From contig JAUXOL010000011.1 in the NCBI GenBank assembly GCA_030682375.1, positions 62,001-126,000 of the forward strand: a stretch of DNA of 64,000 nt, in the 5' to 3' direction. How positions within the stretch are numbered: position 1 is the stretch's first letter; every line of letters starts with the position of its first letter. Positions 54,448 to 63,866 of the stretch are shown piece by piece. The translations under genes were made by a program, and so were the position numbers. The notes below the pieces were generated by a model. It searched no databases, had not been told where the DNA came from, and was given only the letters and a program-made list of their open reading frames with translations. Source of the stretch: Gallionella sp. Lineage in GTDB: Bacteria; Pseudomonadota; Gammaproteobacteria; Burkholderiales; Gallionellaceae.

Positions 54448-55275
54448 TTACTGCGCGCGTATCCAGTTCTTCCATTCTTCGAACAGCTTCGCGTCGCGCG
54501 CGGCGATCACCGAACGCTGCCAGATGTCGCCCTGCGCGAAGTCGTCGCACTCGATGCAACACGCGTGACCGCCCGCCTCGGACAGCACCAGCGAACCGGC
54601 CGCATAGTCCCACAGTTTCTGCCCGCCGTGCAGGTACAGATCGTAACGGCCGACCGCGGTATAGCACCAGTCCAGCGCGCTCGCACCAAAGTTGCGCTGC
54701 GAAGCATACGGCGGACGGATCGCCAGCTGTTCGACCAGCTTGATGTTCAGCCGCTTCAGATCGACATTCGCCAGCGCCTGCGCCAGCGAGCCGATCGGCT
54801 CGCGGCCGATCAGCGGCTCGTTGTTCAGGAACGCGCCCTTGCCCAGCTCGGCGGCGAACATCTCGTCCCCGACCGGGTCGTACACCGCGCCCAGCACGCT
54901 CTTGCCGTCGCGCAGCAGAGCGACCGATACCGCAAAATAAGGCAAGCCGCGCACGAAGTTCGAGGTGCCGTCGATCGGGTCTATGCACCACAGCCCGTCG
55001 TTGCCGGACTGCCAGATCGCATGCTGCTCCTCGGCCGACATCTCCTCGCCCAGCACCGGCACATGCAATATCGCCTGCAGCTTGCGGGTCAGCGCGGTCT
55101 GGGTCGCCATGTCCGCCTCGGTGCACAGGCTGCCGTCGCTTTTGCGCTGATGGGTGACCTTCATGTAGCGCGGCATGATCTCCTCGGCCGCGACCAGCTT
55201 GATCGCGGCGGCCACCGCCTTGAGCATCGCGCTCATGCCTTTGCCCGCACCGGCTATCGTTCGGCGGCTTTCCAT
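54448..55275 (-). CDS. inositol monophosphatase family protein
   Basis: 275 aa. Metal-site motifs are complete: GEEMS, CIDPIDGTSNFVRGLPYFAVSVAL, and KLWDYAAGSLVLSEAGG. Substrate could be an inositol phosphate, histidinol phosphate, PAP or a sugar phosphate; sequence does not decide. The first 13-16 residues may not be translated because Met14 and Met17 are alternative starts. It lies 38 nt upstream of trkA, same direction. Confidence 0.85.
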   Translation of the reverse strand: MESRRTIAGAGKGMSAMLKAVAAAIKLVAAEEIMPRYMKVTHQRKSDGSLCTEADMATQTALTRKLQAILHVPVLGEEMSAEEQHAIWQSGNDGLWCIDPIDGTSNFVRGLPYFAVSVALLRDGKSVLGAVYDPVGDEMFAAELGKGAFLNNEPLIGREPIGSLAQALANVDLKRLNIKLVEQLAIRPPYASQRNFGASALDWCYTAVGRYDLYLHGGQKLWDYAAGSLVLSEAGGHACCIECDDFAQGDIWQRSVIAARDAKLFEEWKNWIRAQ

Positions 55276-55281
55276 GGCTGT

Positions 55282-55839
55282 TTACGCCTCGTCCTTCCAC
55301 TTGATGGAACAGCCCATGCTGGCAAGCTGCTCGCGCGGCCCCTGTCCGGTCTGCGCCACCTGCACCATCGCGTTATAAAGGTCGCGCGCCGCATCGGGCA
55401 CGGCTTCCTTGCGCGAGGCGTCGAGACGTCCGCGGTATTGCAGCTCGAGGTTGGCGTTGAAACCGAAGTAGTCCGGGGTGCACACCGCGCCGTAGTCCTT
55501 GGCGATCTGCTGGGTCTCGTCCCACACATAGGGGAAAGGATAGGCGAACTCCTGCGCGACCTTCCTCATGTTCTCGAACGAGTCTTCCTCGTATTCGGCG
55601 GGATCGTTGGACATGATGGCGATGGTGTTGATGCCGTGCTGCTGGAGCTCGCGCACGTCGCGGATGATGCGGTCACGGATGGACTTAACGTAGGGGCAGT
55701 GGTTGCAGATGAACATCACCAGCAGGCCGTTAGGGCCGCGCGCATCGGCGAGGTTGTAGCGCTTGCCGTCGACGCCCGGCAGGTCGAAATCTCGGGCTTT
55801 CCAGCCGAAATCGCACAATGGGGGTTGCAGACTGACCAT
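55282..55839 (-). CDS. thioredoxin-fold (AhpC/TSA-like) protein
   Basis: 185 aa. Starts with an AhpC/TSA-like entry (FDLPGVDGKRYNLADARGPNGLLVMFICNHCPYVKSIRDRI). The active site is CNHC, a C-x2-C pair typical of this cytoplasmic thioredoxin-like family; no signal peptide. VCTPDYFGFNANLELQYRG is also conserved. Substrate unknown. Ends 6 nt before the inositol monophosphatase-like gene and is divergent from rsmE. Confidence 0.85.
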   Translation of the reverse strand: MVSLQPPLCDFGWKARDFDLPGVDGKRYNLADARGPNGLLVMFICNHCPYVKSIRDRIIRDVRELQQHGINTIAIMSNDPAEYEEDSFENMRKVAQEFAYPFPYVWDETQQIAKDYGAVCTPDYFGFNANLELQYRGRLDASRKEAVPDAARDLYNAMVQVAQTGQGPREQLASMGCSIKWKDEA

Positions 55840-55909
55840 GGGAAATTCCTCACAACATTCGAGGGGCGTTATATTATCACGCCGACCAAATCATTCGCCC
55901 GCACCCGCC

Positions 55910-56647
55910 ATGCCACGCTTCTATTGCCCGCCCCCACTGCCCGATCACGGTTCCTTCGATTTGCCGCCGGACGCGGCGCACCATGCCTCGCGCGTGCTGC
56001 GCCTGCGCGAAGGAGATGCCGTGGAGATATTCGACGGTATCGGCAACGAGCGCCGTGGCTTCATCGCAGAACTCGCCGGCAAACGCGTCGTCGTCGGCGA
56101 ACTGGCCGTCACCGATGCGGGACGCGAATCTCCGTTGCGAGTGGTGCTGGCGCAAGCGATGGCCAGCAGCGAAAAGATGGACTGGGTGGTGCAGAAGGCC
56201 ACCGAGCTGGGCGTGACCGAGATCCAGCCGCTGGACACCGAGCGCAGCGTCGCCCGCCTCTCCGCCGAACGCGCCGAGAAGCGCATGGAACACTGGCGCC
56301 AGGTCGCCATCTCCGCCTGCGAACAATGCGGCCGCAACGTGCTTCCGACCATCCACGCCCCGCTGGACATCATGGTCTGGCTGCGCCAGACGCAAGCTGC
56401 GCCAGAAACGAAGCTGATCCTGCTGCCGCAAGGTGCGACCTCGCTGCATGCGCAGCCCAGACCGCAGTCCGGCGTCGTGCTGCTGATCGGCGCGGAAGGC
56501 GGCTTCACCGCCGCCGAGAGCGAAACCGCGCTGAACTGCGGCTACACCGCTATCCGCATGGGCGCACGCGTGCTGCGCACCGAGACCGCCGCCGTCGCGG
56601 GGCTGGCCGCATTACAGACGCTGTGGGGGGATTTCAACGGGGCATGA
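55910..56647 (+). CDS. rsmE: 16S rRNA (uracil-1498-N3) methyltransferase
   Basis: 245 aa from ATG 55910 (MPRFYCPPPL). SPOUT-class enzyme. Motifs: HHASRVLRLREGD in the PUA-like N-terminal domain, LAQAMASSEKMDWVVQKATELGV, and the SAM-binding knot LLIGAEGGFTAAE with LGARVLRTETA-like MGARVLRTETA. Converges on the diguanylate cyclase gene with a 22-nt gap. Confidence 0.95.
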   Translation: MPRFYCPPPLPDHGSFDLPPDAAHHASRVLRLREGDAVEIFDGIGNERRGFIAELAGKRVVVGELAVTDAGRESPLRVVLAQAMASSEKMDWVVQKATELGVTEIQPLDTERSVARLSAERAEKRMEHWRQVAISACEQCGRNVLPTIHAPLDIMVWLRQTQAAPETKLILLPQGATSLHAQPRPQSGVVLLIGAEGGFTAAESETALNCGYTAIRMGARVLRTETAAVAGLAALQTLWGDFNGA

Positions 56648-56669
56648 CTGCACAGGCGACGACAGGAAG

Positions 56670-58289
56670 CTAGCCCGCCGCCACCCGGTTCCGCCCCTCG
56701 CGCTTCGCCCGATAGAGGTTTGCATCGGCCTGCTGCAATAACGCCGAGGATCGCGCAGCCTGATCGGGCGTCATCGCGGCCACGCCGATGCTGATAGTCA
56801 CAACGGCTGCCGGTACGTTACCCGGATGCGGCATGTGCATCTGCTCGACCGCAAGCCGGATTTTTTCTGCCACCTCGACTGCGGACTCGGTGTCCAGCCC
56901 CGGCAGGATCGCCACGAACTCTTCACCGCCATACCTTGCCACCAGATCGCCGGCGCGCTGCATCAACGCATCCAGCATCTCCGCCACCAGCCTCAGACAT
57001 TTATCGCCTTCCTGATGGCCGAACAGGTCGTTGTACTCTTTGAAATGATCGATATCGAACATCAGGAGGGCCAACGGCTGTTCCTCGCGTATCGCCCGCC
57101 TCCATTCCATCTCCACCTCCGCGTCGAACTTGCGGCGGTTGGCGATCCCGGTCAGCCCATCGATCTCGCTGAGCTGCTGCAATTTGCGGTTCGCCTCGGA
57201 AAGATCGACGGTACGTTCGGCGATCTGCCTTTCCAGTTCCTGGTTGTACAGCGTGACGAACGCCAGATTGCTGGCCTGACTCTCCCTGAGCGCATCCTGC
57301 TCCTTGACGAGCGCTTCGGTACGCATGGCCACCTGCCGCCGCAACGTGCGGTTCCACGCGAGAATAACGGCAAGCACCGAAAGCACCACCGCCAGCACGC
57401 TACCCAGAATGATCCAGAACTGCCTGACTTCGAAGATGCTCTGGTTTTGCGGTGCACTGATCCAGCGGTTCTTTATCTCCAGACGCTCGGCCTCGGTAAT
57501 GGCTGCAAGCCCTTTTTGCAGTATGCCGTGCAGCACCGGTTCGTTCAGCGGGGTGCCTATCGAAAGCCGGATATCGTATGCCACCTCACCCGCCACCCGC
57601 AGGTTGGCGATCCCCTTTTCCGAAATCAGGTAAGACGCGGTCGCCAAATCAATCACCGCCGCATCGGAGCGCCCGAAAGATACGTTCAACAAGGCGGTGA
57701 GGTCGTCCGGCACCAGATCGGGAATGAAGTGCAGGCCGCGATTGCTCATATGCTCCGTGATGGCATAACTCTTCACGAGAGCCACCCTCAATCCGGAAAG
57801 CTCGTATTCCGGCATCTGTCCGGAGTGATCCTTGCGCACGATAATGACGTTGGGTACGGAGACGTAGGCCTCTGTCATCGAAAGAAATTTGGAGCGGGCG
57901 GGGGTACTGGTCACGGCATTGACGATATGCACCTCGCCGTCGCGGACCTTCTGGAATATCTCGTCCAGCGATGAGAAGCGCCGCTGCCTGAATTGCACGC
58001 CCAGCTTGGCCTCGATCAGCCGCAGGTAATCGTGGGCAAGGCCGGTGGGTTGTTGCTGGGCATCGAGAAACACGAACGGGGCGTAGCCGGTTTCGACCGC
58101 GAGCACCAGACGCGATTGATTCTTCATCAGCCAGGCACGCTCGGCGGCGTTCAGAATCTCTTTGCCGCCGGAATTGCCGTGAGCCGCGGTCGCAAGGAAA
58201 AGAACCAGCATGACGCCGACCAGTACATCTCTGCACAGCATCACGGCTGTTCCAAAGTTCTTCGACGATTTATTGACTGGAGATATCAT
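56670..58289 (-). CDS. diguanylate cyclase with periplasmic solute-binding sensor domain
   Basis: 539 aa. Signal/anchor (VLVGVMLVLFLATAAHG), then a bacterial extracellular solute-binding (SBP family 3-like) sensor at about 45-280, a membrane segment (FWIILGSVLAVVLSVLAVIL, about 290-312), a coiled coil, and a C-terminal GGDEF domain. The active site is GGEEF (454-458), and an RAGD inhibitory site lies five residues upstream, so product inhibition by c-di-GMP is expected. The sensor resembles amino-acid binders, but the ligand is unknown. Met17 is an alternative start. Confidence 0.9.
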   Translation of the reverse strand: MISPVNKSSKNFGTAVMLCRDVLVGVMLVLFLATAAHGNSGGKEILNAAERAWLMKNQSRLVLAVETGYAPFVFLDAQQQPTGLAHDYLRLIEAKLGVQFRQRRFSSLDEIFQKVRDGEVHIVNAVTSTPARSKFLSMTEAYVSVPNVIIVRKDHSGQMPEYELSGLRVALVKSYAITEHMSNRGLHFIPDLVPDDLTALLNVSFGRSDAAVIDLATASYLISEKGIANLRVAGEVAYDIRLSIGTPLNEPVLHGILQKGLAAITEAERLEIKNRWISAPQNQSIFEVRQFWIILGSVLAVVLSVLAVILAWNRTLRRQVAMRTEALVKEQDALRESQASNLAFVTLYNQELERQIAERTVDLSEANRKLQQLSEIDGLTGIANRRKFDAEVEMEWRRAIREEQPLALLMFDIDHFKEYNDLFGHQEGDKCLRLVAEMLDALMQRAGDLVARYGGEEFVAILPGLDTESAVEVAEKIRLAVEQMHMPHPGNVPAAVVTISIGVAAMTPDQAARSSALLQQADANLYRAKREGRNRVAAG

Positions 58290-58433
58290 GACTACCCGCG
58301 CCGATATTTATAAAATGCCGCGACTGCCCAAGATTCAGCGCCACACGGGTCAGATTCTATACCCAAAAACTTCTCGGGCAGCCGGGATAAACTCTGCCCA
58401 CGCCATTTCTCGATTCATTCCGGAGACCACAAC

Positions 58434-58619
58434 ATGCCCTACGTCAATATCCGCATCGCCGGCACCTTGAGCCGCGAACAGAAGGCGAAGATTGCCGCCG
58501 AGATCACCGACACGCTGGAGCGCATCGCGCTCAAGCCCGCGTCCTACACCTATATCGCCTTCGACGAGCTGCCTGACGAGAACTGGGCCATTGCGGGGAA
58601 GTTGCTGGATGAGGAATAG
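58434..58619 (+). CDS. 4-oxalocrotonate tautomerase family protein
   Basis: 61 aa, the family's monomer size. Pro2 (MPYVNIRI), the catalytic base after Met removal, is present. REQKAKIAAEITDTLERI is the conserved helix. These enzymes tautomerise small keto acids; the physiological substrate is unknown. CCGGAGA lies about 10 nt before the ATG. 38 nt before argA. Confidence 0.85.
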   Translation: MPYVNIRIAGTLSREQKAKIAAEITDTLERIALKPASYTYIAFDELPDENWAIAGKLLDEE

Positions 58620-58657
58620 CACGGCATGATGCGCATATCCAAACAGGGAGACCATTG

Positions 58658-59980
58658 ATGCCCGCCACCACCAGCCCAGCCGATTTCGTCGCATGGTTCC
58701 GCTCCGTCGCGCCCTACATCAACGCGTTCCGCGGCAAGACTTTCGTGATCGCCTTCGGCGGCGAAGTGGTCGCGGACGGCAAGTTCGTCGAGCTGACCCA
58801 CGATTTCAACCTGCTCGCCGCACTGGGCATCCGGCTGGTGCTGGTGCATGGTGCGCGCCCGCAGATCGAGCAACACTTGGCGAAGAACAATCTGGGCGAC
58901 ACCTATCATCAAGGCATACGCATGACCAATGCCGAGACCATGCAATGCGTGAAGGAGGCGGTCGGCCGCGTGCGCGTCGAGATCGAGGCGCTGCTGTCGA
59001 TGGGGCTGGCGAATTCGCCGATGGCCAATGCCGACATCCGCGTCGCGGGCGGCAATTTCATCACCGCGCAGCCTATCGGCGTGATCAACGGCATGGACCT
59101 GCAGCACACCGGCAGCGTGCGCAAGGTGGATGTCGCGGCGCTGAACGACCGCATGGAATTCGGCGAGGTCGTGCTGCTGTCGCCGCTGGGTTATTCGCCG
59201 ACCGGCGAGGTGTTCAACCTGACGCTGGAAGACGTCGCCACCGCGACCGCCGTGGCACTGGACGCCGACAAGCTGGTGTTCCTGATGGATACCGACGGCG
59301 TGACGGGCAAGAAGGGCGAGCTGCTGAAAGAGCTCACGATCGCCCAGGCGCAAGAGGCGCTTTCAGGCAAACGCAAACTGTCGGACGACGTCGGCCTGTT
59401 CCTGCCCTGCGCGATCCGCGCCTGCGAGGCCGGTGTGGCGCGCACCCACCTGATCAGCCGTCACACCGACGGCTCTGTTCTACAAGAATTGTTCAGCGAT
59501 GACGGCATAGGCACGATGGTGGTGGAGAGCACGCTCAACACCTTGCGGGAAGCCACCATCGACGACATCGGTGGCATCATCGAACTGCTGCGTCCGCTGG
59601 AAGAGAGCGGCATCCTGGTGCGGCGCTCGCGCGAACTACTGGAGCGCGAGATCGACCGCTTCGTGGTGCTGGAACACGACCACCGCATCATCGGCTGCGC
59701 AGCGCTGTATCCGTTCCCGGACGAGGCCGCGGCGGAACTCGCCTGCCTGGCGGTGGATGCGCAATGCCGCGACCGGGGTTACGGCGAAGCCGTGCTCAAC
59801 CACATGATGTCTATCGCCAAGGGACAGGGGTTGAAGAAGCTGTTCGTGCTGACCACGCGCACCGCACACTGGTTCATCGAACGGGGATTCAAGGAGAGCG
59901 ACGTCGCAGAACTGCCCGCGCAAAAGAAGTCGCTATACAACTACCAGCGCAAATCCAAGGTATTCGTGCGCAAGATCTAA
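58658..59980 (+). CDS. argA: N-acetylglutamate synthase
   Basis: 440 aa from ATG 58658 (AGGGAG upstream; a TTG three bases earlier is not needed). First step of arginine synthesis. The N-terminal amino-acid-kinase-like domain (FVIAFGGEVVADGKF, HGARPQIEQHL) binds the feedback inhibitor arginine in relatives; the C-terminal GNAT domain (LACLAVDAQCRDRGYGEAVLNHM) binds acetyl-CoA. This is the classical long ArgA, not ArgJ. Confidence 0.95.
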   Translation: MPATTSPADFVAWFRSVAPYINAFRGKTFVIAFGGEVVADGKFVELTHDFNLLAALGIRLVLVHGARPQIEQHLAKNNLGDTYHQGIRMTNAETMQCVKEAVGRVRVEIEALLSMGLANSPMANADIRVAGGNFITAQPIGVINGMDLQHTGSVRKVDVAALNDRMEFGEVVLLSPLGYSPTGEVFNLTLEDVATATAVALDADKLVFLMDTDGVTGKKGELLKELTIAQAQEALSGKRKLSDDVGLFLPCAIRACEAGVARTHLISRHTDGSVLQELFSDDGIGTMVVESTLNTLREATIDDIGGIIELLRPLEESGILVRRSRELLEREIDRFVVLEHDHRIIGCAALYPFPDEAAAELACLAVDAQCRDRGYGEAVLNHMMSIAKGQGLKKLFVLTTRTAHWFIERGFKESDVAELPAQKKSLYNYQRKSKVFVRKI

Positions 59981-60019
59981 AGACCGTTCGCCCCATAGAG
60001 CTTCGGTCTGGCTCCCGCC

Positions 60020-60035
60020 TGAGCCTGTCGAAGGG
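60020..60035. repeat. short REP-like intergenic motif
   Basis: TGAGCCTGTCGAAGGG, a motif common in intergenic repeats of proteobacteria, with a CCGTTCGCCC about 25 nt upstream that could be the other half of a degenerate copy. It is in the gap between argA and the polysaccharide cluster. Confidence 0.35.
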
Positions 60036-60043
60036 AAATCGGG

Positions 60044-60997
60044 TCAGCGCTGGCCGCGGTACCACTCCGCGGTCGCGCGCAGCCCCTGCTCCAGCGTGTA
60101 CGGCGGAATCCAGCCCAGTTCGCGGCGTATCTTCTCGTCATCGACCCGTAGCGAACCGAACAGGCGGTCGATCTGGGCCGAACGCCCCAGCAGCGCGGCA
60201 GCAGCTCGCATTAACACAGGCGGAAAATAAAAAGAGCGACTGCGGCAATCCAACGCTCCGGCGATCTTCTCGACCAGCGTTGCCGTCGAAACCGGCATCC
60301 CGTCACTGACCAGATAAGTCTGCCCGGCCACAGCCGGATGGGTCGCGCAGGCGATCAGCGCATCCACCAGATTACCCACATACACCAGACTGCGCGCATT
60401 ATCGGCGCCAGCCAGCGGCAATGGGATGCCCTTGCCGACCGCCGCCAGCAGGCTGATGAAGTTCCCTTTCACGCCCGGCCCATAGACCAGCGGCGGACGC
60501 ACGACGACGACTTCCAGCCCGGTCTCCTGCGCGACGCGATGCAAAGCCTGCTCGGCCTCCCATTTCGATATCCCATAGGCATCCTGCGGCGCAGGCGCAT
60601 CGGACTCGGAATAGCCTTGCGACCCGGAAGTCCCCTCGCCGTTCACCTTGATCGAGCTGACATAGACCAGCCGCCTCACCCCCGCGCGCGCCGCCTGCCG
60701 CGCCAGATTCTCCGTGCCCTGCACATTGACCTTGCGGAACTCCGCCAATGGATCGACCGAGGTGTCTTTCATCACATGCACGCGGGCGGCGAGATGGATC
60801 ACTACATCGACATCGCGTAGTGCCTCAGTCCAATCCGTTTGCCCATCTATCTGCCGCACCATAACCGGCTCAGTGCCCGCTCTCCCGGAACCAGCCGTAC
60901 GTATCGCGGCCCTGACCTCATGTCCGAGTCTGACGATCTCATCGCACAAGCAGCCACCGACGAATCCGCTTGCTCCGGTCACCAGCATCCTGCTCAT
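60044..60997 (-). CDS. NAD-dependent sugar epimerase/dehydratase (polysaccharide cluster)
   Basis: 317 aa from ATG 60997, which overlaps the upstream glycosyltransferase by 4 nt. Extended SDR: MLVTGASGFVGGCL binds NAD and the catalytic pair is in YGISKWEAEQ (Tyr, Lys), with Ser in VYVSSIKVNG. Likely a UDP-hexose 4-epimerase-type enzyme that supplies a sugar nucleotide for a surface glycan; the exact substrate is not shown. Last gene of the leftward cluster in this window. Confidence 0.85.
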   Translation of the reverse strand: MSRMLVTGASGFVGGCLCDEIVRLGHEVRAAIRTAGSGRAGTEPVMVRQIDGQTDWTEALRDVDVVIHLAARVHVMKDTSVDPLAEFRKVNVQGTENLARQAARAGVRRLVYVSSIKVNGEGTSGSQGYSESDAPAPQDAYGISKWEAEQALHRVAQETGLEVVVVRPPLVYGPGVKGNFISLLAAVGKGIPLPLAGADNARSLVYVGNLVDALIACATHPAVAGQTYLVSDGMPVSTATLVEKIAGALDCRSRSFYFPPVLMRAAAALLGRSAQIDRLFGSLRVDDEKIRRELGWIPPYTLEQGLRATAEWYRGQR

Positions 60998-61740
60998 GAG
61001 ATTCTTTCCCACAGCCGGATCGGCAGTTTCAACGCCAGTATGAACATATTGGTGTACAGGCCGTTTTCGGCACAGGCTCGAATGATCTCGCGATTGACTA
61101 TCCAGCTGGATTTTATCCCGCTGCTGCTCAACCCGCCCGCCCGCATCTTGACGATAGTCTCATCGATGAAACTCCAGGTGATGCGATACCTGAGCAACAG
61201 CCGAACCATCATTTCGAAATCCGCAGCGATACGATAATCCGTGCGATACGGACCGGCCTTGTCGTAACACGATTTCTTGCAATAGAAAGTCGGATGCGGC
61301 GGCATCACGCCTATCCGCAACATGAATGGACTGAAATGAGAGATACGATATTTGCGCAGCACACGATCAAGATTATCCGGATCGACGATATCCAGACAGG
61401 AAAACACCGCATCCGTATCGCGCTCCTTGAAACGGCGAACCACTTTTTCAATCGCCGATGGATCGGCAAAATAGTCGTCCGAATTCAGGAATCCGACAAC
61501 TTCCCCGCTCGCCAGACGCAAGCCCTTGTTCATTGCATCGTAAATACCGGCATCAGGCTCCGAAACGAACTGCCTGACTCTTGCCCCTTCGCGCGCGACG
61601 ATTTCCAGCGTGGCATCCGTCGACCCTCCATCGATCACGATATGTTCGATATCGGGATAGGTCTGCCCGGAAACCGAGCGCAGGGTATCGGCAATGGTGG
61701 CGGCAGAGTTGTACGCCACTGTAATGATACTGACTCTCAC
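60994..61740 (-). CDS. family 2 glycosyltransferase
   Basis: 248 aa, GT-A fold. Begins SIITVAYNSAATIADTLRSV; VIDGGSTDATLEIV and LNSDDYFAD (DxD-like SDD) are the nucleotide-sugar and metal sites. No membrane helix is evident except perhaps the C-terminal hydrophobic stretch. GTG start overlapping the preceding gene by 4 nt (GTGA). Donor and acceptor unknown; position implies exopolysaccharide or O-antigen synthesis. Confidence 0.9.
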   Translation of the reverse strand: MRVSIITVAYNSAATIADTLRSVSGQTYPDIEHIVIDGGSTDATLEIVAREGARVRQFVSEPDAGIYDAMNKGLRLASGEVVGFLNSDDYFADPSAIEKVVRRFKERDTDAVFSCLDIVDPDNLDRVLRKYRISHFSPFMLRIGVMPPHPTFYCKKSCYDKAGPYRTDYRIAADFEMMVRLLLRYRITWSFIDETIVKMRAGGLSSSGIKSSWIVNREIIRACAENGLYTNMFILALKLPIRLWERIS

Positions 61741-62909
61741 CCCACACCCCTGCCAAGCGTATCGACCAGATCTGCAAACTCATCGCCGAAGCGCTTTACG
61801 CGCTGCACGGAATCGATCCGCGCCAGATCGGCCATATCGCGTCTTTGCGGCATATCCAGGACGGGGAAGTTCTGCAAGGCGTCAGCAAGGTCCTCGGCTG
61901 AACAGCGATTAAAGTAGGTCGCCGCGGCTCCCATCTGTTCGCGGTGCACATCCAGATCGGACAACAGCATTGGCGTCCCCATAGCGCGCGCCTCTTCCAC
62001 CGTGGTACTCCATCCCTCGAACAAGGACGGATTCAAAAGCGCGACACAAGCTCGCATCAACGAGCCGAGATCCGCATAGGGAATCACGCCGAGAAGACGC
62101 ATATTCTGCTCCACACCGAGCAACTCGATTCGTGCCCGCAAACGCGAGAAATGCCCCGAGTCACGAGGATCGCTTTGTACGCCCGATGCCGCAACGACTA
62201 TCGATACGCCGCGCTGCTTCAGGATCGCCAACGCATCTACCACCAGAGCATGATTCTTGTGTTTCCAGAATTGATTCGGCATGAAGAAAAACCGCTCCGG
62301 CAAGCCGTATTGATCGGCGACCATGCGCGCGCGCAAGAAATCCGCCTCGGCATCACTCGCGGGAACCGCGAAATGTATCGTGCTGGTTCGTCCCCGCGTG
62401 GCAGGGAAAAATCGCTCGCAGGCCAAGCGGGCGTCCTCACTACTTAACATGATATGACGCCCCCCGACTACTTGCGCCATAAACCCCAATTCCCGCTTCC
62501 ATCGACTTAACAAAGGGAACATCGCTGGCAACAGACGATGCTGAAAATCGGGTATCCACGCGATGGCCGGAATGCCTAATCTCCAGCCGAAGAATTGTGC
62601 ATTCTCGAAGATCACATCGATGTGCTGCCGCACCAATAACTGCTGCATGGCGACATCCCTGCCCAACAGCATTGCCTGCAGCAACGATGTAATTCGCCGC
62701 GAGCCATTGAGAAGCGGGGTGCGCACTACCTCAATCCCGTGAATGGCGGCAAGCTCTTCTGCCCCTTGGCTTACTCCCTCGGCCCCCAGAAACAACACCG
62801 CAGTCAGACGATGCTTCTGGTATTGCGACAGTATCCTGAGCAGATTGGCCAGATAGTTGTAACCTCCCGACCAATGCGCTCCGCCGATCAGTGTGAATGC
62901 AATCCGCAT
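61737..62909 (-). CDS. family 4 (GT-B) glycosyltransferase
   Basis: 390 aa from ATG 62909, which overlaps the preceding stop by 1 nt. N-terminal GGAHWSGGYNYLANLLRIL (Gly-rich acceptor loop); C-terminal donor site LFEGWSTTVEEARAMGTPMLLSDL with the conserved E-x7-E pattern. The open frame to 62948 adds no family sequence. Sugar specificity cannot be read. Confidence 0.88.
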   Translation of the reverse strand: MRIAFTLIGGAHWSGGYNYLANLLRILSQYQKHRLTAVLFLGAEGVSQGAEELAAIHGIEVVRTPLLNGSRRITSLLQAMLLGRDVAMQQLLVRQHIDVIFENAQFFGWRLGIPAIAWIPDFQHRLLPAMFPLLSRWKRELGFMAQVVGGRHIMLSSEDARLACERFFPATRGRTSTIHFAVPASDAEADFLRARMVADQYGLPERFFFMPNQFWKHKNHALVVDALAILKQRGVSIVVAASGVQSDPRDSGHFSRLRARIELLGVEQNMRLLGVIPYADLGSLMRACVALLNPSLFEGWSTTVEEARAMGTPMLLSDLDVHREQMGAAATYFNRCSAEDLADALQNFPVLDMPQRRDMADLARIDSVQRVKRFGDEFADLVDTLGRGVG

Positions 62910-63865
62910 CAACTTCCCTTCAGACCATAATCGGCCTGCTGAGTACAAAACCAGCGCACATAGTCATCCACACCCTGCTGAACGGGCACCAGATCGCCGA
63001 TCTCCAGTGTCTGCATAAGCGCCGTATCGGCAACCAGACTGAATGGATCGCCCGGCCTGGATTTTCCGTTAAAGGTGATGTCGCTCGCCGCCCTGCCCAT
63101 CGCTTGCCAGGCCGCGCCAACCAGTGCGGTTATCTCTTTCACCGCTGTCGCCTTGCCCGAAGCGACATTGACGACCCGCGCATCGGTATCGGCCAAGACT
63201 GGCAGTCGCTGCAGAACCCTCACCACATCACGCACCTCGATCCAGTCTCGCAACTCTTCTCCCGAGCCCCCCAGCTCAACATGGCCGCTCCCTGAGAGCT
63301 TGCAGCACATATCCCAGAGCAATTGCTTCTTCAGTCCTGTACCGTACACGGAGAATAGACGCGGCAACACTATTCGCAGGCCGAAATTCGTCGCGTACGA
63401 GCGGCACAGCTCCTCCATGAGATATTTATGGCTGCCATATGGAGAATAGGGCTGAACCGATGCCGTCTCTGCGATCGGGTCGCGATGGGCATTGCCGTAG
63501 ACAGCTGCGCTCGACACCGCCACGAGGCGTGCATTCGGTGCATGCTGCCGCAGCCAGTCCAACAGCTCGGCGGTGGAATCGACAGTCCGCCGAAAGTCCT
63601 CGAGCGGATTGGCAATGGCAATACCGACGGAGGATCCTCCTGCGAGGTGGAATACGGTATCGGGGAGGCCCACAGACTGGCTTAACGATGCAAGATTGCT
63701 GGCGGATATTTCCCCATTGATCCAGTGCGAAATTCCCCAGCTTGCAGACTCGGCTTCCGGCCAAGCGCCATGACCGATGCCGACCACCAGCTCGCCAGTG
63801 CGGCTCAGCTGCCTGGCCAGGTGGCTGCCGATAAAACCATGCGCACCAGTGATCCAGACGCTCAT
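62909..63865 (-). CDS. NAD-dependent epimerase/dehydratase (polysaccharide cluster)
   Basis: 318 aa from ATG 63865, with GAGGAAA upstream. Extended SDR: VWITGAHGFIGSHLARQL binds NAD; the catalytic Tyr-Lys is YGSHK, following SSAAVYGN. Similar to GDP-mannose or UDP-glucose-type epimerases/dehydratases. It may provide a modified sugar for the downstream glycosyltransferases. Confidence 0.87.
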   Translation of the reverse strand: MSVWITGAHGFIGSHLARQLSRTGELVVGIGHGAWPEAESASWGISHWINGEISASNLASLSQSVGLPDTVFHLAGGSSVGIAIANPLEDFRRTVDSTAELLDWLRQHAPNARLVAVSSAAVYGNAHRDPIAETASVQPYSPYGSHKYLMEELCRSYATNFGLRIVLPRLFSVYGTGLKKQLLWDMCCKLSGSGHVELGGSGEELRDWIEVRDVVRVLQRLPVLADTDARVVNVASGKATAVKEITALVGAAWQAMGRAASDITFNGKSRPGDPFSLVADTALMQTLEIGDLVPVQQGVDDYVRWFCTQQADYGLKGS

Positions 63866-63866
63866 A

